The notes under the pieces are model-generated. The model was given only the letters and a program-made list of their open reading frames with translations. It was not told the origin of the DNA and made no database searches. 11,372 bases of DNA. It comes from Vibrio tasmaniensis 1F-187 (GTDB lineage Bacteria > Pseudomonadota > Gammaproteobacteria > Enterobacterales > Vibrionaceae). The translations under genes and the position numbers were made by a program. How positions within the stretch are numbered: position 1 is the first letter of the stretch; every line of letters begins with the position of its first letter. The stretch lies in assembly GCF_000272405.2 (NCBI RefSeq), contig NZ_AJZM02000243.1:1-11372 (forward strand). Reading direction: 5' to 3'. Of this stretch, positions 1 to 7,980 are shown piece after piece.

Positions 1-81
1 CTTTGCAAGGTCGTGTGTAAATAAACAAGATTGTTAGCTTTAAGCTAGCGAATTCAGAGTAATACATACTCTAAATAGATG

Positions 82-117
82 AAGCCCCTGATATTGGATA
101 TCAGGGGCTTTCTTTTT
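82..117 (+). terminator. Rho-independent terminator of a gene off the left edge
   Basis: A perfect 13-bp stem (82-94 pairing with 98-110, starting AAGCCCC) closes a TGG loop and is followed by a T-rich tract at 109-117. The T tract lies on the + strand side, so the main job is to end a + strand transcript entering from the left. On the other strand the cyclase gene stops at 143 and would run into the same hairpin; its T tract is poorer there, but it may still end that transcript. Bases 1-24 could hold the last codons of the left gene, since two frames stop at 20 or 24, but the frame cannot be decided. Confidence 0.85.
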
Positions 118-142
118 ATGGGGGGTTGTATACAGAGTTGAA

Positions 143-2293
143 CTAAACAAGCTCGACTTTAAGTAATCTGCAATCGACCAAATTATAGTTGTTACGGCCA
201 TTTTCTTTGATTTGATAGAGCTGTTTGTCTGCAATATCACAAATCATTTTGAAGTTTCGATCCACATTGTCACTGGCTAAGTCGACGTTAACCCCACCAA
301 TAGAGAGTGTTAATTGTTCCGCATAGAGAGCTTTAGGGTTTGCTAATTTGACTTCATTTAGCATCTTTCGCAGAGTGACAACCTTATTTTCAATATCACT
401 ACTACTCTGTCCGAAGCAAATCGCCATGAACTCATCACCGCCATATCTGAAAAGGTAGTCATTCTTGGTTGTGAATGTTTTTTTAAGTAAGCGACTGATA
501 ATACGAAGCGCTTCGTCGCCCTCTAAATGCCCATGAAAATCGTTATAAGCTTTATACTCGTCAACATCGATCATAAGGACCGCTAGAGATTGTTTTTGGT
601 AGTAAGCGTTATGTATTAAGACTGGCGTGATGTTATCTAATTGATATCTATTAGCTAGACCTGTTAGTGGGTCAGTAGTACTCAAGATTTCGAGTGTTTG
701 ATTAGCACTTTCTAAACGCTGTCGTTGCTTTTGATTTTCTAGCGACACGGCAATAAAGCTAGCTAAATGTTCTATAAGCTGACAATGGTGTTCCTGATAT
801 TGGTTTGGTAGATGATGCTGAACTGACAGAAAGCCGATTAATTTTTCATTAAGAATGATTGGCGTTAGAATCATTGAGTTAGTATCAAGCTCGCCACGAA
901 ACGTAACGAAATTATCGTCTTGTAGTGTGGTTTTACCGATATAGGGTTCTAGAGCCGCATCTGTCGCGCTATTAAAATGAACGGTAGCTCGCTTGCGAAT
1001 AACATAAGTACCAATGGTTTGGTTCTCTTGGCAAACTACTTTTAGGTTCGGTATTAATCCTTGAGTATCAACGAAATAGCGGTAGTCGAGTATGTCTGAT
1101 TTATCGTCATACATAGCAATCCCAAACTCAGATGTTGGTAGAATCATATTTATCTTACGGAGTATCTCAGGCAGTACGCTTTCCAAATCTGCAGCGGTTG
1201 CTATGAATTGACCAATATCGGTGAGCGCACCCATATATTTTTGCATTTGAGTAAGAACATCATTTTGTTTCTTACTTTGAATGGTACCTACCCCTTCCAG
1301 AATACGTTCGCTCTGTTCGCGCTCATAACTTCTCATGTGTTTTTCTAAAAGAACCACATGCTGAGTTTGAAGTGCCGCTAAACCCGACCAATCCTCTTCA
1401 TCTCGAAAGAGCTTCGCCTTAGTTTGGGCATAGATAGCATAAGAACGATAACTACTCTTTAAATCAAAATTCTGTTCGAGAAAAGCGCACCCTACTTTTG
1501 CTTGTTCTCGCTCTCCAATGCCTTCTAAGAATTGAAACCAGTAAACCAAATTTTCTTTTCGATTATGCTCATCTCTCGATTTTTTGAAGTGCTCTTCTGC
1601 CTGATAAAATGCATCTAATACATCACTATCATCGAAGCCTCCCCACAAGAGCATGGTTTGCCCTAGGTAACTATGACAAAGAGCTATCGTCCTGTGACTA
1701 GAAAGCGAGGTGCCTATTCTTTTCGCTTCCATAATGGCGCTAACCGCTTGCTCAAACTCATTTGTATGTGCACAGCTATAGGCTAGGTTTAAATGGCTGA
1801 CAGCACAATCTAACAGGCGATTCGCATTTTGAGATGAAATAATGGCTTTACGAGCATATTGCTTCGCTTGTTCGTATTTTTCTAAGCTTAAGTGCAAGTC
1901 ACTTAGATTACAGAATATAAGTGACTTAAAATTGTCATCAACTAGGTGTAAGTTTTCTAGTGTCTCTGAGTAACAAGCATACGCTGATTGATAATCACCA
2001 CGAATGTTATGGGTAGACGCAAGTAACCCGATGACAAATACATATAGTTGAATTTCTTCAGGAGCAATGACGTTTAGGCAGGCTTTATAATGCTCAGCAG
2101 CGTCAGAAAGGTTATCGTGGCGATAGCTTGTGAAACCTTTAAGGAAAAGCGCGATTGAATCCGGGATCGGTTGATTATTAGCTTCGCATAGACTCGTAAT
2201 TCTGTCTTCGACTTCTTTTAATCCTTTGATTCCAGGGTAGTTCTGGATTCGCGTTATAATTCCCATGATCTTTGGGTAAAGCGTATTGCTCAT
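143..2293 (-). CDS. TPR-GAF-GGDEF diguanylate cyclase
   Basis: This 716-aa protein is a predicted cytoplasmic diguanylate cyclase that makes cyclic di-GMP from two GTP. Residues about 30-330 form a helical TPR-like array, about 366-520 a GAF-type sensor domain, and about 538-705 the GGDEF domain. The catalytic domain looks complete: DPLTGL at 541-546, metal-binding D576 with D578, the ND and GH pairs at 584-589, and an intact GGDEF at 618-622. The inhibitory I-site RxxD is degenerate (TKND, 609-612), so classical product inhibition may be absent. There is no signal peptide or membrane segment, so signals are probably cytoplasmic or partner-borne, with TPR for protein contact and GAF for a small ligand. 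The start is ATG after a modest CGGAAC ribosome site. It is a single-gene unit divergent from the DUF2960-like gene. The family call is firm; the physiological output is unknown. Confidence 0.93.
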   Translation of the reverse strand: MSNTLYPKIMGIITRIQNYPGIKGLKEVEDRITSLCEANNQPIPDSIALFLKGFTSYRHDNLSDAAEHYKACLNVIAPEEIQLYVFVIGLLASTHNIRGDYQSAYACYSETLENLHLVDDNFKSLIFCNLSDLHLSLEKYEQAKQYARKAIISSQNANRLLDCAVSHLNLAYSCAHTNEFEQAVSAIMEAKRIGTSLSSHRTIALCHSYLGQTMLLWGGFDDSDVLDAFYQAEEHFKKSRDEHNRKENLVYWFQFLEGIGEREQAKVGCAFLEQNFDLKSSYRSYAIYAQTKAKLFRDEEDWSGLAALQTQHVVLLEKHMRSYEREQSERILEGVGTIQSKKQNDVLTQMQKYMGALTDIGQFIATAADLESVLPEILRKINMILPTSEFGIAMYDDKSDILDYRYFVDTQGLIPNLKVVCQENQTIGTYVIRKRATVHFNSATDAALEPYIGKTTLQDDNFVTFRGELDTNSMILTPIILNEKLIGFLSVQHHLPNQYQEHHCQLIEHLASFIAVSLENQKQRQRLESANQTLEILSTTDPLTGLANRYQLDNITPVLIHNAYYQKQSLAVLMIDVDEYKAYNDFHGHLEGDEALRIISRLLKKTFTTKNDYLFRYGGDEFMAICFGQSSSDIENKVVTLRKMLNEVKLANPKALYAEQLTLSIGGVNVDLASDNVDRNFKMICDIADKQLYQIKENGRNNYNLVDCRLLKVELV

Positions 2294-2332
2294 AAGTTCC
2301 GTTTAAGTCAGCCAGATTAAAAAATAACGAAT

Positions 2333-2341
2333 AGTATACCA
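2333..2341 (-). promoter_or_regulatory. Candidate extended -10 promoter for the diguanylate cyclase
   Basis: Read on the minus strand this is TGGTATACT, an extended -10 (TGn followed by TATACT, 5 of 6 to consensus). It would give a leader of about 30 bases before the cyclase ATG. No good -35 is visible, which extended -10 promoters can tolerate. Sequence match only. Confidence 0.4.
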
Positions 2342-2402
2342 CAAAATGCTTATTACACCTTCCATTCATGAGGCTAATAAGTGGTAATTTCCTATCATTA
2401 TC

Positions 2403-2431
2403 TTGAGTGGCGTACTGTTTTTATGTAGAGT
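2403..2431 (+). promoter_or_regulatory. Candidate sigma70 promoter for the DUF2960-like gene
   Basis: TTGAGT (2403-2408) and TAGAGT (2426-2431) are spaced by 17 bases and each match consensus at 4 of 6 positions. The predicted start near 2438 leaves a leader of about 27 bases to the ATG at 2465. This is a weak match, supported mainly by spacing and position. Confidence 0.3.
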
Positions 2432-2464
2432 GCGCGCAAAGTAATAATTATATTGGAGAGCACC

Positions 2465-2731
2465 ATGGCTCGTACCATTCTGTACACTTATAAAGATGAA
2501 GACAAAGAGTTATTGTTTTCGAAACAAGAACACCGCACGATCCAAGAAGCTGTAGCCGCAGCGGAAGGCATCGACATCACTGAGTATCTAAAAACTGAGC
2601 AACAGCTTGAGTTTATTTCTGATACTAAAGCGGTTCGCAACTACCAAGACAACTATTTCCGTAAGCTTGGTTTTACTAAGCTTACATTGAAGCAAAAAGA
2701 CAACCTTGGTGTTGGTAAAAAGAAGAAGTAA
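2465..2731 (+). CDS. DUF2960-like small conserved protein of unknown function
   Basis: The 88-aa product begins MARTILYTYK, is rich in charged residues, and ends in a lysine-rich tail (GVGKKKK). It has no signal peptide, membrane segment, cysteine pair or recognisable catalytic motif, so a soluble cytoplasmic protein is expected. I place it in the DUF2960 family of small Vibrionaceae/Shewanella proteins from recall of its opening and length; this needs a profile search. The ATG at 2465 is preferred over an in-frame TTG at 2453 because GGAGAG lies about six bases before it, whereas the TTG would overlap that site. It stands alone, divergent from the cyclase and convergent with nagK, and ends 77 bases before the shared terminator. 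The basic tail could contact nucleic acid, but that is speculation. Confidence 0.8.
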   Translation: MARTILYTYKDEDKELLFSKQEHRTIQEAVAAAEGIDITEYLKTEQQLEFISDTKAVRNYQDNYFRKLGFTKLTLKQKDNLGVGKKKK

Positions 2732-2808
2732 GCCCTCTGGCTCTTTTTCTTGATATGTAGCTTCTAGCTTTTCGTTTAGCCTTACAGAAACGAAAACACT
2801 GAACAATA

Positions 2809-2846
2809 AAAAATGCCGCAACCTCTTTCGAGATTGCGGCATTTTT
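2809..2846. terminator. Bidirectional terminator between the DUF2960-like gene and nagK
   Basis: The stem pairs AAATGCCGCAA (2811-2821) with its exact complement at 2834-2844 and is extended by flanking A and T runs on both sides. The inner part can fold further as TCT, a TTCG tetraloop and AGA. Because T tracts occur on both strands, it should terminate both convergent genes. Confidence 0.9.
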
Positions 2847-2897
2847 ATTTGTTCTTTTTAACTATCTAACTTTAGCTAGCTTAACGTTAAGTTGCGA

Positions 2898-3806
2898 TTA
2901 CTTAATGTTAAGGAATGCAGCGCCACGAACACCGCCTGAATCACCGTGTTTCGCTTTGATGATTTTCGGACACTTCGCTACAGACAGTAGGTACTTAGGG
3001 ATACGCTTTGGCATCTCTTCGTAGATAAGTTCGAAGTTTGAAAGACCGCCACCCAGTGCAACTACGTGTGGGTCAAGACCCGTAAACAGGTTTGCAAAAC
3101 AGATAGCCAATAGCTCCATAAAGCGATCTACGTGCTCAGCGGCTTTTGATTCGCCTTCGTTGTATGCTTGAATGATCTCGATCGCTTTCTTCTTCTCACC
3201 GAAGTAGTGCTCATAAATCAGTTCGAAGCCGCGACCCGATAAGTAACTGTCTAAACAACCTTTCTTGCCACAACCACAACCCAGTAGCGGTGCGTTGTCG
3301 CCAAGGTGGAACCATGCATCTAGAGGAAGGCGCATGTGACCTAATTCACCAGCAACGTGGTTACGACCAGAGAACACTTTACCTTCGTAAACTAAACCGC
3401 CACCGAAGCCAGTACCTAGAATTAGGCCTGCTACAGATGGTTCGTCTTTAAGTTCATCATCCCACGCTTCTGAAAGCGCAAAACAGTTTGCATCATTTTC
3501 AATTTTTACACTACGACCAATAAGCGCTTCTAGGTCTTTGCGTAGTGGTTTCCCCGTTGAAGCTGGTACGTTAACAACCAGCATGGTGCCGTCGTCAGCA
3601 TCTTCCATTCCAGGAAGACCAAGACCAATTTTACCTTCGCAAGAAAATTCGTTGTCGTACTTCTTTACCAAACCGGCAATTGTATCAAGTAGCAGTTGAT
3701 AATCTTCAGTGGGCGTTGGTACGCGTTCTGTCGCTACTCGCTCAAGTTTTTCATTGAATGCACCAAACTCAATCTTTGTGCCGCCAACATCGAAGCCGTA
3801 ATACAT
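2898..3806 (-). CDS. nagK: N-acetyl-D-glucosamine kinase NagK
   Basis: This 302-aa ROK-family kinase phosphorylates GlcNAc at the 6-OH using ATP, salvaging sugar released by murein recycling or chitin breakdown in the cytoplasm. It follows E. coli NagK (303 aa) almost end to end: the start [11 protein letters not shown] with the phosphate-binding loop at 6-11, the catalytic aspartate in [12 protein letters not shown] (D105), the GELGHMRLP stretch, and the zinc site made by H157 with the CGCGKKGC cysteines (C177, C179, C184). All key residues are present. The start is ATG with a strong GGAGAGA site about six bases away. The DTW gene lies 163 bases upstream on the same strand. The gap is long enough for an own promoter and contains an interrupted dyad just before the ribosome site, so separate regulation is likely. 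Confidence 0.96.
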   Translation of the reverse strand: MYYGFDVGGTKIEFGAFNEKLERVATERVPTPTEDYQLLLDTIAGLVKKYDNEFSCEGKIGLGLPGMEDADDGTMLVVNVPASTGKPLRKDLEALIGRSVKIENDANCFALSEAWDDELKDEPSVAGLILGTGFGGGLVYEGKVFSGRNHVAGELGHMRLPLDAWFHLGDNAPLLGCGCGKKGCLDSYLSGRGFELIYEHYFGEKKKAIEIIQAYNEGESKAAEHVDRFMELLAICFANLFTGLDPHVVALGGGLSNFELIYEEMPKRIPKYLLSVAKCPKIIKAKHGDSGGVRGAAFLNIK

Positions 3807-3824
3807 GAAATCTCTCCAATTTTT

Positions 3825-3837
3825 CCCTAAATTCGGG
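3825..3837. promoter_or_regulatory. Interrupted dyad upstream of nagK, possible operator
   Basis: CCCTAAATTCGGG is symmetric as CCCnAA, a central base, then TTnGGG, and lies inside a wider AT-rich, partly symmetric stretch (3818-3847). It sits only about 19 bases from the nagK start codon and just upstream of the ribosome site, a typical place for a repressor. A NagC-type sugar repressor would be the natural suspect, but the match to a known operator is not established. Confidence 0.3.
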
Positions 3838-3969
3838 CAAATAAATTTTTGTAAATAAACAACTAAAGAGCATTATCCATAACACTCCCCCTACAAACCG
3901 TGATAGATGACAAACTTATCCCGTGTTTGAGTTTGTTTGAACAACAAGTCAGCACAAAGCGGTTAAAGG

Positions 3970-4710
3970 TTAGAGTGACTTCTCACTTTTAGTATGATCT
4001 ATGAAAGCATTCAGGCTCGGTTTGGTTGGATCTGACTTATAACGTGTCTTACTTAACATGTAACTTTCCCGAAATGTCTCAAACCATAGCTGTAAAGTCT
4101 TGGCACCCTGCTCTTCACCAGCCTGTTTCAAAACCAAGCTCGCCACTTCTGCTGTCGAAAGATGTTGTTCGTTGTCTGACTTTCGCATCATGTATTGAGA
4201 AACTGACTCAGGCTCAATCGATAACACAGGTAAATCTTGCAGATATTCTGAGCGACGAAAAATTCGACGGGCCTCGCGCCAGCTACCATCAATAAAGATC
4301 AGCAATAGTGTTTTGTTTGGGTCACGCATTTGTGGCAGGTTTTGAACCACGCGCGATTTGTCGTCTGTATAATCTTCGGGGAACACTACAACAGGTTGAT
4401 AGTTATCATCTTTTAAGACATCTAGCATTTCCTGGTTGGGCTCTGTGCGATGCCATAGGTAAGCGTAACTGTCTTTTACTGTATCGAGAATCAATCGACC
4501 TGTATTACTTGGTTTCAATATTTCGTTATCTGACAAGATCAACATGGTCGCGACGTTCGTACTTACGTCTGGTTGATGTTCACAGATACAGCTGTCTTGT
4601 TTTATTTTACAGAACTCACATCGCACTACTTTACACCCGCGCGCATTAAACGGCTTAGTAGCAATGGATAAACGATGTTGATATAAACGGTGAAAAGCGT
4701 GGATTCTCAT
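3970..4710 (-). CDS. tapT: DTW-domain tRNA-uridine aminocarboxypropyltransferase
   Basis: The 246-aa product belongs to the DTW family (E. coli YfiP/TapT), which transfers the 3-amino-3-carboxypropyl group of S-adenosylmethionine to a tRNA uridine (acp3U, position 47 in E. coli). Near the N terminus, four cysteines in RCEFCKIKQDSCIC (C31, C34, C41, C43) form a likely zinc site. The core has the family motif as DGSWREARR (141-149), with serine in place of the usual threonine, a conservative change. A later HLST.E stretch (183-188) is also typical of the family. I use the ATG at 4710; a TTG two codons upstream is possible, and neither has a clear ribosome site. It is divergent from the hydroxylase gene across 74 bases and lies upstream of nagK without a visible terminator between, so some readthrough into nagK is possible. 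Confidence 0.9.
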   Translation of the reverse strand: MRIHAFHRLYQHRLSIATKPFNARGCKVVRCEFCKIKQDSCICEHQPDVSTNVATMLILSDNEILKPSNTGRLILDTVKDSYAYLWHRTEPNQEMLDVLKDDNYQPVVVFPEDYTDDKSRVVQNLPQMRDPNKTLLLIFIDGSWREARRIFRRSEYLQDLPVLSIEPESVSQYMMRKSDNEQHLSTAEVASLVLKQAGEEQGAKTLQLWFETFRESYMLSKTRYKSDPTKPSLNAFIDHTKSEKSL

Positions 4711-4743
4711 GGACAATAACGATAAATCTAGAAAAGTGGCACG

Positions 4744-4749
4744 ATTGTA
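4744..4749 (-). promoter_or_regulatory. Candidate -10 for the DTW gene
   Basis: The minus strand reads TACAAT, matching the -10 consensus at 5 of 6 positions, and predicts a leader of about 27 bases before the ATG at 4710. No convincing -35 is seen at 16-18 bases. Confidence 0.3.
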
Positions 4750-4784
4750 CTTACAGTGTCCTTAGAATGATAGAAGGAATACCC

Positions 4785-5588
4785 ATGCAAGCCCCATCCC
4801 TGCTCCGCCTTGTTTGTTTTATTGTCGTTTTTGGATTGTGTGCGCTTTGGGAGTACCGCTTTCCACGGAAAACACTGACTCAAAGCAAATGGTTTCGTTG
4901 GGGTAATAACTTTGCGTTGGTTGCTTTGAACAGCTTTCTATTAGCCACTCTAATTCCAATCGCAGCATTTCAAGCGGCGGTTATCGCACAAGAAAACCAA
5001 TGGGGTCTGTTCAATACCCTGTCACTTCCTAAAGAACTCACCATTCTGTTCTGTGTCTTACTGTTAGATTGCGCTATTTACTTGCAGCACTTGGTGTTTC
5101 ACCGTGTTTCATGGCTATGGAAGTTACACCGAGTTCATCATGCGGATCTAGATATTGATGTCACAACCGGATCTCGTTTTCATCCAATTGAGATGATTCT
5201 TTCAATGCTGATTAAAGTGAGTTTAGTGATCGCGCTTGGTGTACCTGTCATCGCTGTTGTCATTTTTGAAATTGTTCTTAACGCCAGTGCGATGTTTAAC
5301 CACAGCAATGCGCGTCTGCCACTGTGGATTGATAAGCGATTGAGAAAAGCGATTGTGACACCAGACATGCACCGCGTTCATCACTCGATAATTGTTAAGG
5401 AAACGCACTCAAACTTTGGTTTTTTCTTATCGGTGTGGGACATTTGGTTCAAAACCTATCGCGCTCAACCTAAGCTTGGCCATGATAACGTTCAGATTGG
5501 CGTTCCAGAGATTCAAGATGGTAAAGAGCAACGGTTAGACTTAATGCTACGTCAGCCATTTGCACGATTCCCGACAACGAAAGACTAG
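4785..5588 (+). CDS. Fatty acid hydroxylase / sterol desaturase family membrane protein
   Basis: This 267-aa integral membrane protein has the histidine-box layout of the non-haem di-iron fatty acid hydroxylase superfamily: QHLVFH (H102, H106), HRVHH (115-119), FHP (H133), NHSN (H173), HRVHH again (196-200) and H208. Hydrophobic segments lie at about 5-22, 42-66, 84-104 and 137-170. Such enzymes use oxygen to hydroxylate or desaturate lipid-like substrates. Bacteria of this type normally lack sterols, so the substrate is more likely a fatty acyl, ether lipid or carotenoid; nothing here decides which. The ATG at 4785 is chosen over an upstream in-frame ATG at 4767 because AAGGA sits about six bases before it. 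It is a single-gene unit, divergent from the DTW gene and convergent with the chemoreceptor. Confidence 0.9.
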   Translation: MQAPSLLRLVCFIVVFGLCALWEYRFPRKTLTQSKWFRWGNNFALVALNSFLLATLIPIAAFQAAVIAQENQWGLFNTLSLPKELTILFCVLLLDCAIYLQHLVFHRVSWLWKLHRVHHADLDIDVTTGSRFHPIEMILSMLIKVSLVIALGVPVIAVVIFEIVLNASAMFNHSNARLPLWIDKRLRKAIVTPDMHRVHHSIIVKETHSNFGFFLSVWDIWFKTYRAQPKLGHDNVQIGVPEIQDGKEQRLDLMLRQPFARFPTTKD

Positions 5589-5629
5589 GTTCGAATTCAG
5601 TTGAGTCTCAAGTTTTAACTGAGGTCAAA

Positions 5630-5664
5630 CCTGTCTCTATAACAAACCCGTCTCCATAACAAAC
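5630..5664. repeat. Short tandem duplication (about 17 bp, two copies)
   Basis: Two near-identical adjacent units of about 17 bases, of the form ACCnGTCTCn followed by AACAA, lie about 40 bases past the hydroxylase stop and are followed by a third partial ACC. The exact unit edges are uncertain by a base. No function is apparent. Confidence 0.55.
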
Positions 5665-5683
5665 CAAGCTTAATACCAAAGCA

Positions 5684-5721
5684 AAACGCCCTTAGATTCT
5701 TGTGAAAACTTAAGGGCGTTT
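5684..5721. terminator. Bidirectional terminator between the hydroxylase and chemoreceptor genes
   Basis: An 11-bp perfect stem pairs AAACGCCCTTA (5684-5694) with TAAGGGCGTTT (5711-5721) around a 16-base loop. A and T runs flank it on both sides, so it can serve the two convergent genes, although the T tract in each direction is short. Confidence 0.8.
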
Positions 5722-5788
5722 CTGTATCAATAGGAATTTAAGCGTACTTAGTGCTTCAACTATTATGCTGTCAGGCTTAACTCAGCAA

Positions 5789-5842
5789 GCTCGTTTATTT
5801 GAGGACGCTTGTTTATTTCAGTACGCTCGTTTATTTCAGTAC
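5789..5842 (-). repeat. Three tandem 18-bp copies of the chemoreceptor 3' end, stop codon included
   Basis: Three adjacent 18-bp units occupy 5789-5806, 5807-5824 and 5825-5842. The last one overlaps the end of the chemoreceptor gene. Read on the minus strand in the gene's own frame, each unit encodes V-L-K-stop-T-S, so the true C terminus VLK and its TAA are followed by two more in-frame copies. The copies differ at only three bases, all at third codon positions. Confidence 0.9.
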
Positions 5843-7876
5843 GTATTTATGAAGCATAGCTTGTTGGTGCCCTGCTATCTCTCCGACTTGCTCTGAACTC
5901 TCGATCATGGATTCAAGCTGTAACTTAGTATTTTCGCCTTGTTCAGAAACACGAGTGATCGAATGTGTCACATCCACCGTTGCACGTGCCTGTTGCTCAG
6001 TCGCCACCATGATTTGTTCAACACGTCCTTTAATCTGGCTAACCGCTACCTCGATTTTTTCAAACGCTTGTTTCACATCTCCACTGGTTTCCAGTGCATT
6101 CGCCATTTCGTTTCTCGATTCTGTTACAGAAGCGCGTGAGCGATCAGCGGCTGCTACCAATTCATTCATCATATTTCGAATATTAGTGGTTTGCTGGGAA
6201 GTATCGCTGGCTAGTTTTCTTACTTCATCGGCGACCACTGCAAAGCCTCGGCCTTGATCTCCTGCTCGCGCTGCTTCTATTGCTGCATTCAATGCGAGTA
6301 AGTTAGTGTTGTCAGCAATGCCGCTGATCATGTCGACCATTTCGCGAATCTGTTTAACACGCCCGTCTAAGTCGGCCATCGATTCTTCATTCATGCTTAG
6401 AGAGTGTTCTAGTGCATGCAGTCGCTGCTGGTTAAGTCCAACAACTTGACTCCCTGTTACTGACTCACTTTCAGCAAGCTGGGCGTCATCATTCGAGGCG
6501 TTAGAAATACGTGCAATTTCACCAATAGATGCTTCAAGCTCTGTAATGGTGGTAATCATGTTTTGAAGTGATTCATTTTGCTCGTGTAAGCTTGAGTTAG
6601 TTTGCTCTGCGGCATCGTGACTGACTTCCGCGGTTTGATAAAGCGTTTCACAGTTTCGTGTTACCAAGCGCACCGAATCAGCGGTTGAGTCGACAACAGA
6701 ATTAAGTTTTGATGCGATAACTTGCAATTCCAATGGGCCAACTAATTGACTCTGTTTTGAAAAATCGTGTTCCGCGAGTAAGCTCATTTGTTGATTAATG
6801 TTCCTGAGTCCTTTGTTCACCCAGTGACGCAATACGAACCATGAAATAGAAATGATGGCCGTTATCACTAATCCGCTAATAAATAGTACTTTGTCTATCG
6901 TCGCAATTGTCTGATTGACAACAAACTCGCTTTCATCAATTAAAATGGAAGCGGTGTTCGATAGTTGATTTAAGGTCCCTATCACGGTGTTAGCCAGATA
7001 GATGACTTTTGCTAAGTCGGCTTCTTGTTGCTCAACAAGTTCTAGCTTTTGCAGGATTTGTCTTAATACACCGTTATCTGCAAAGCCAGATTTAACCATC
7101 TCATAAGGCGCTGTTAAGCTTGCGAACTCTACGATGTCTGGATGCCATTCAGAAAAGTCATCATACGCTAGGTTAATGCCTGCAATTCGATTTCGAAGCT
7201 CTCTGTATTCGTCTTGCGCTTTTTCTAAGTCTGATTGCATCATCAACATTAGGAAGGTGTTCGCCATTGCAGAAGCACTCGCTGTGAATCGGTTAGCCGC
7301 ATCGGAAGCCTCTGGGTTGTTCTGAACAAGGAAAGAACCGATACGGTTCATTTCAGGTCCGATAGAACTCACACCATAGCGAAACTCAGTGACTTGGCCA
7401 TCGATGAGGTTTTGCTTATTCTGAATTTCGATTTGTGACGACAACACTTGGCTAGTCATCAATTGTAAGGTCGCCATGTTCTCGATTAAGTTTTGTTTTT
7501 GTTCAACGGAAATCGCGTCAGGAAAAGATTGGGATATGAAGAGGAGTTCTTCTAGCGTTTGGTTACTTTCGGCAACTAACACGTCGATCGAGTTGCCTGT
7601 TGTGCTAAGCGTATTTAGGTCGGTTGATTGGGTGCTATAAGTAAGAAGTTTTACCTGCTCCAACACGCTTTGTGTTAATTCGGCGTTGTTTAATGCAAGA
7701 GGTAATGCTTGTTCCGAAAGTGCTTCAAAATGGCCCCCGACCCGATCGACGCCTCGGAGACTGACCAAAGATAAAAAGATGACGAGTAAAAGAATGGAAA
7801 TAAATACAGCGGTGACAGTTTGAATGAGCGAGAATGTATAACGTGAAGGTTTTATTGATAAATTTGTGTCGGGCAT
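5831..7876 (-). CDS. Methyl-accepting chemotaxis protein
   Basis: This 681-aa inner-membrane receptor would sense a ligand in the periplasm and control CheA. Domains in order: a short cytoplasmic N terminus; a membrane helix at about 18-40; a large, mainly helical periplasmic region (about 41-328); a second membrane helix at about 330-349; a weak HAMP-like linker (about 350-400); and the coiled-coil signalling domain. The domain's hairpin tip is fully conserved ([15 protein letters not shown] then [16 protein letters not shown], about 524-556). The periplasmic region of nearly 290 residues is about twice the usual four-helix bundle and fits a helical bimodular (HBM) type, which is inference. 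There is no C-terminal CheR/CheB-binding pentapeptide (NWETF type); the protein ends HKYVLK. The start is ATG with only a weak GGAT site. It is divergent from nlpC. Confidence 0.95.
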   Translation of the reverse strand: MPDTNLSIKPSRYTFSLIQTVTAVFISILLLVIFLSLVSLRGVDRVGGHFEALSEQALPLALNNAELTQSVLEQVKLLTYSTQSTDLNTLSTTGNSIDVLVAESNQTLEELLFISQSFPDAISVEQKQNLIENMATLQLMTSQVLSSQIEIQNKQNLIDGQVTEFRYGVSSIGPEMNRIGSFLVQNNPEASDAANRFTASASAMANTFLMLMMQSDLEKAQDEYRELRNRIAGINLAYDDFSEWHPDIVEFASLTAPYEMVKSGFADNGVLRQILQKLELVEQQEADLAKVIYLANTVIGTLNQLSNTASILIDESEFVVNQTIATIDKVLFISGLVITAIISISWFVLRHWVNKGLRNINQQMSLLAEHDFSKQSQLVGPLELQVIASKLNSVVDSTADSVRLVTRNCETLYQTAEVSHDAAEQTNSSLHEQNESLQNMITTITELEASIGEIARISNASNDDAQLAESESVTGSQVVGLNQQRLHALEHSLSMNEESMADLDGRVKQIREMVDMISGIADNTNLLALNAAIEAARAGDQGRGFAVVADEVRKLASDTSQQTTNIRNMMNELVAAADRSRASVTESRNEMANALETSGDVKQAFEKIEVAVSQIKGRVEQIMVATEQQARATVDVTHSITRVSEQGENTKLQLESMIESSEQVGEIAGHQQAMLHKYVLK

Positions 7877-7980
7877 GTGAAATCCAGTTTGACTACGAAA
7901 AAAGATATCCTTAAGTTAGTTCGTATACTAGAAGTCCTTGATGACGTTTATATTTCAGTTTTTTGTCAGAAGAGTTACAT

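Noticed and set aside
1..24. Partial coding sequence of a left-hand gene
   Set aside because: Two frames end in a stop within 24 bases and too few codons remain to choose between them; only the downstream terminator is reported.
4308..4649. 113-codon open frame antisense to the DTW gene
   Set aside because: It lies wholly inside the DTW gene, which has clear family motifs; the antisense frame resembles nothing and is a by-product of codon use.
4737..4751. TGGCACG resembling the -24 half of a sigma54 promoter
   Set aside because: The -12 half should read TTGC at the fixed spacing, but TACT is found there, so the GG/GC pair rule fails.
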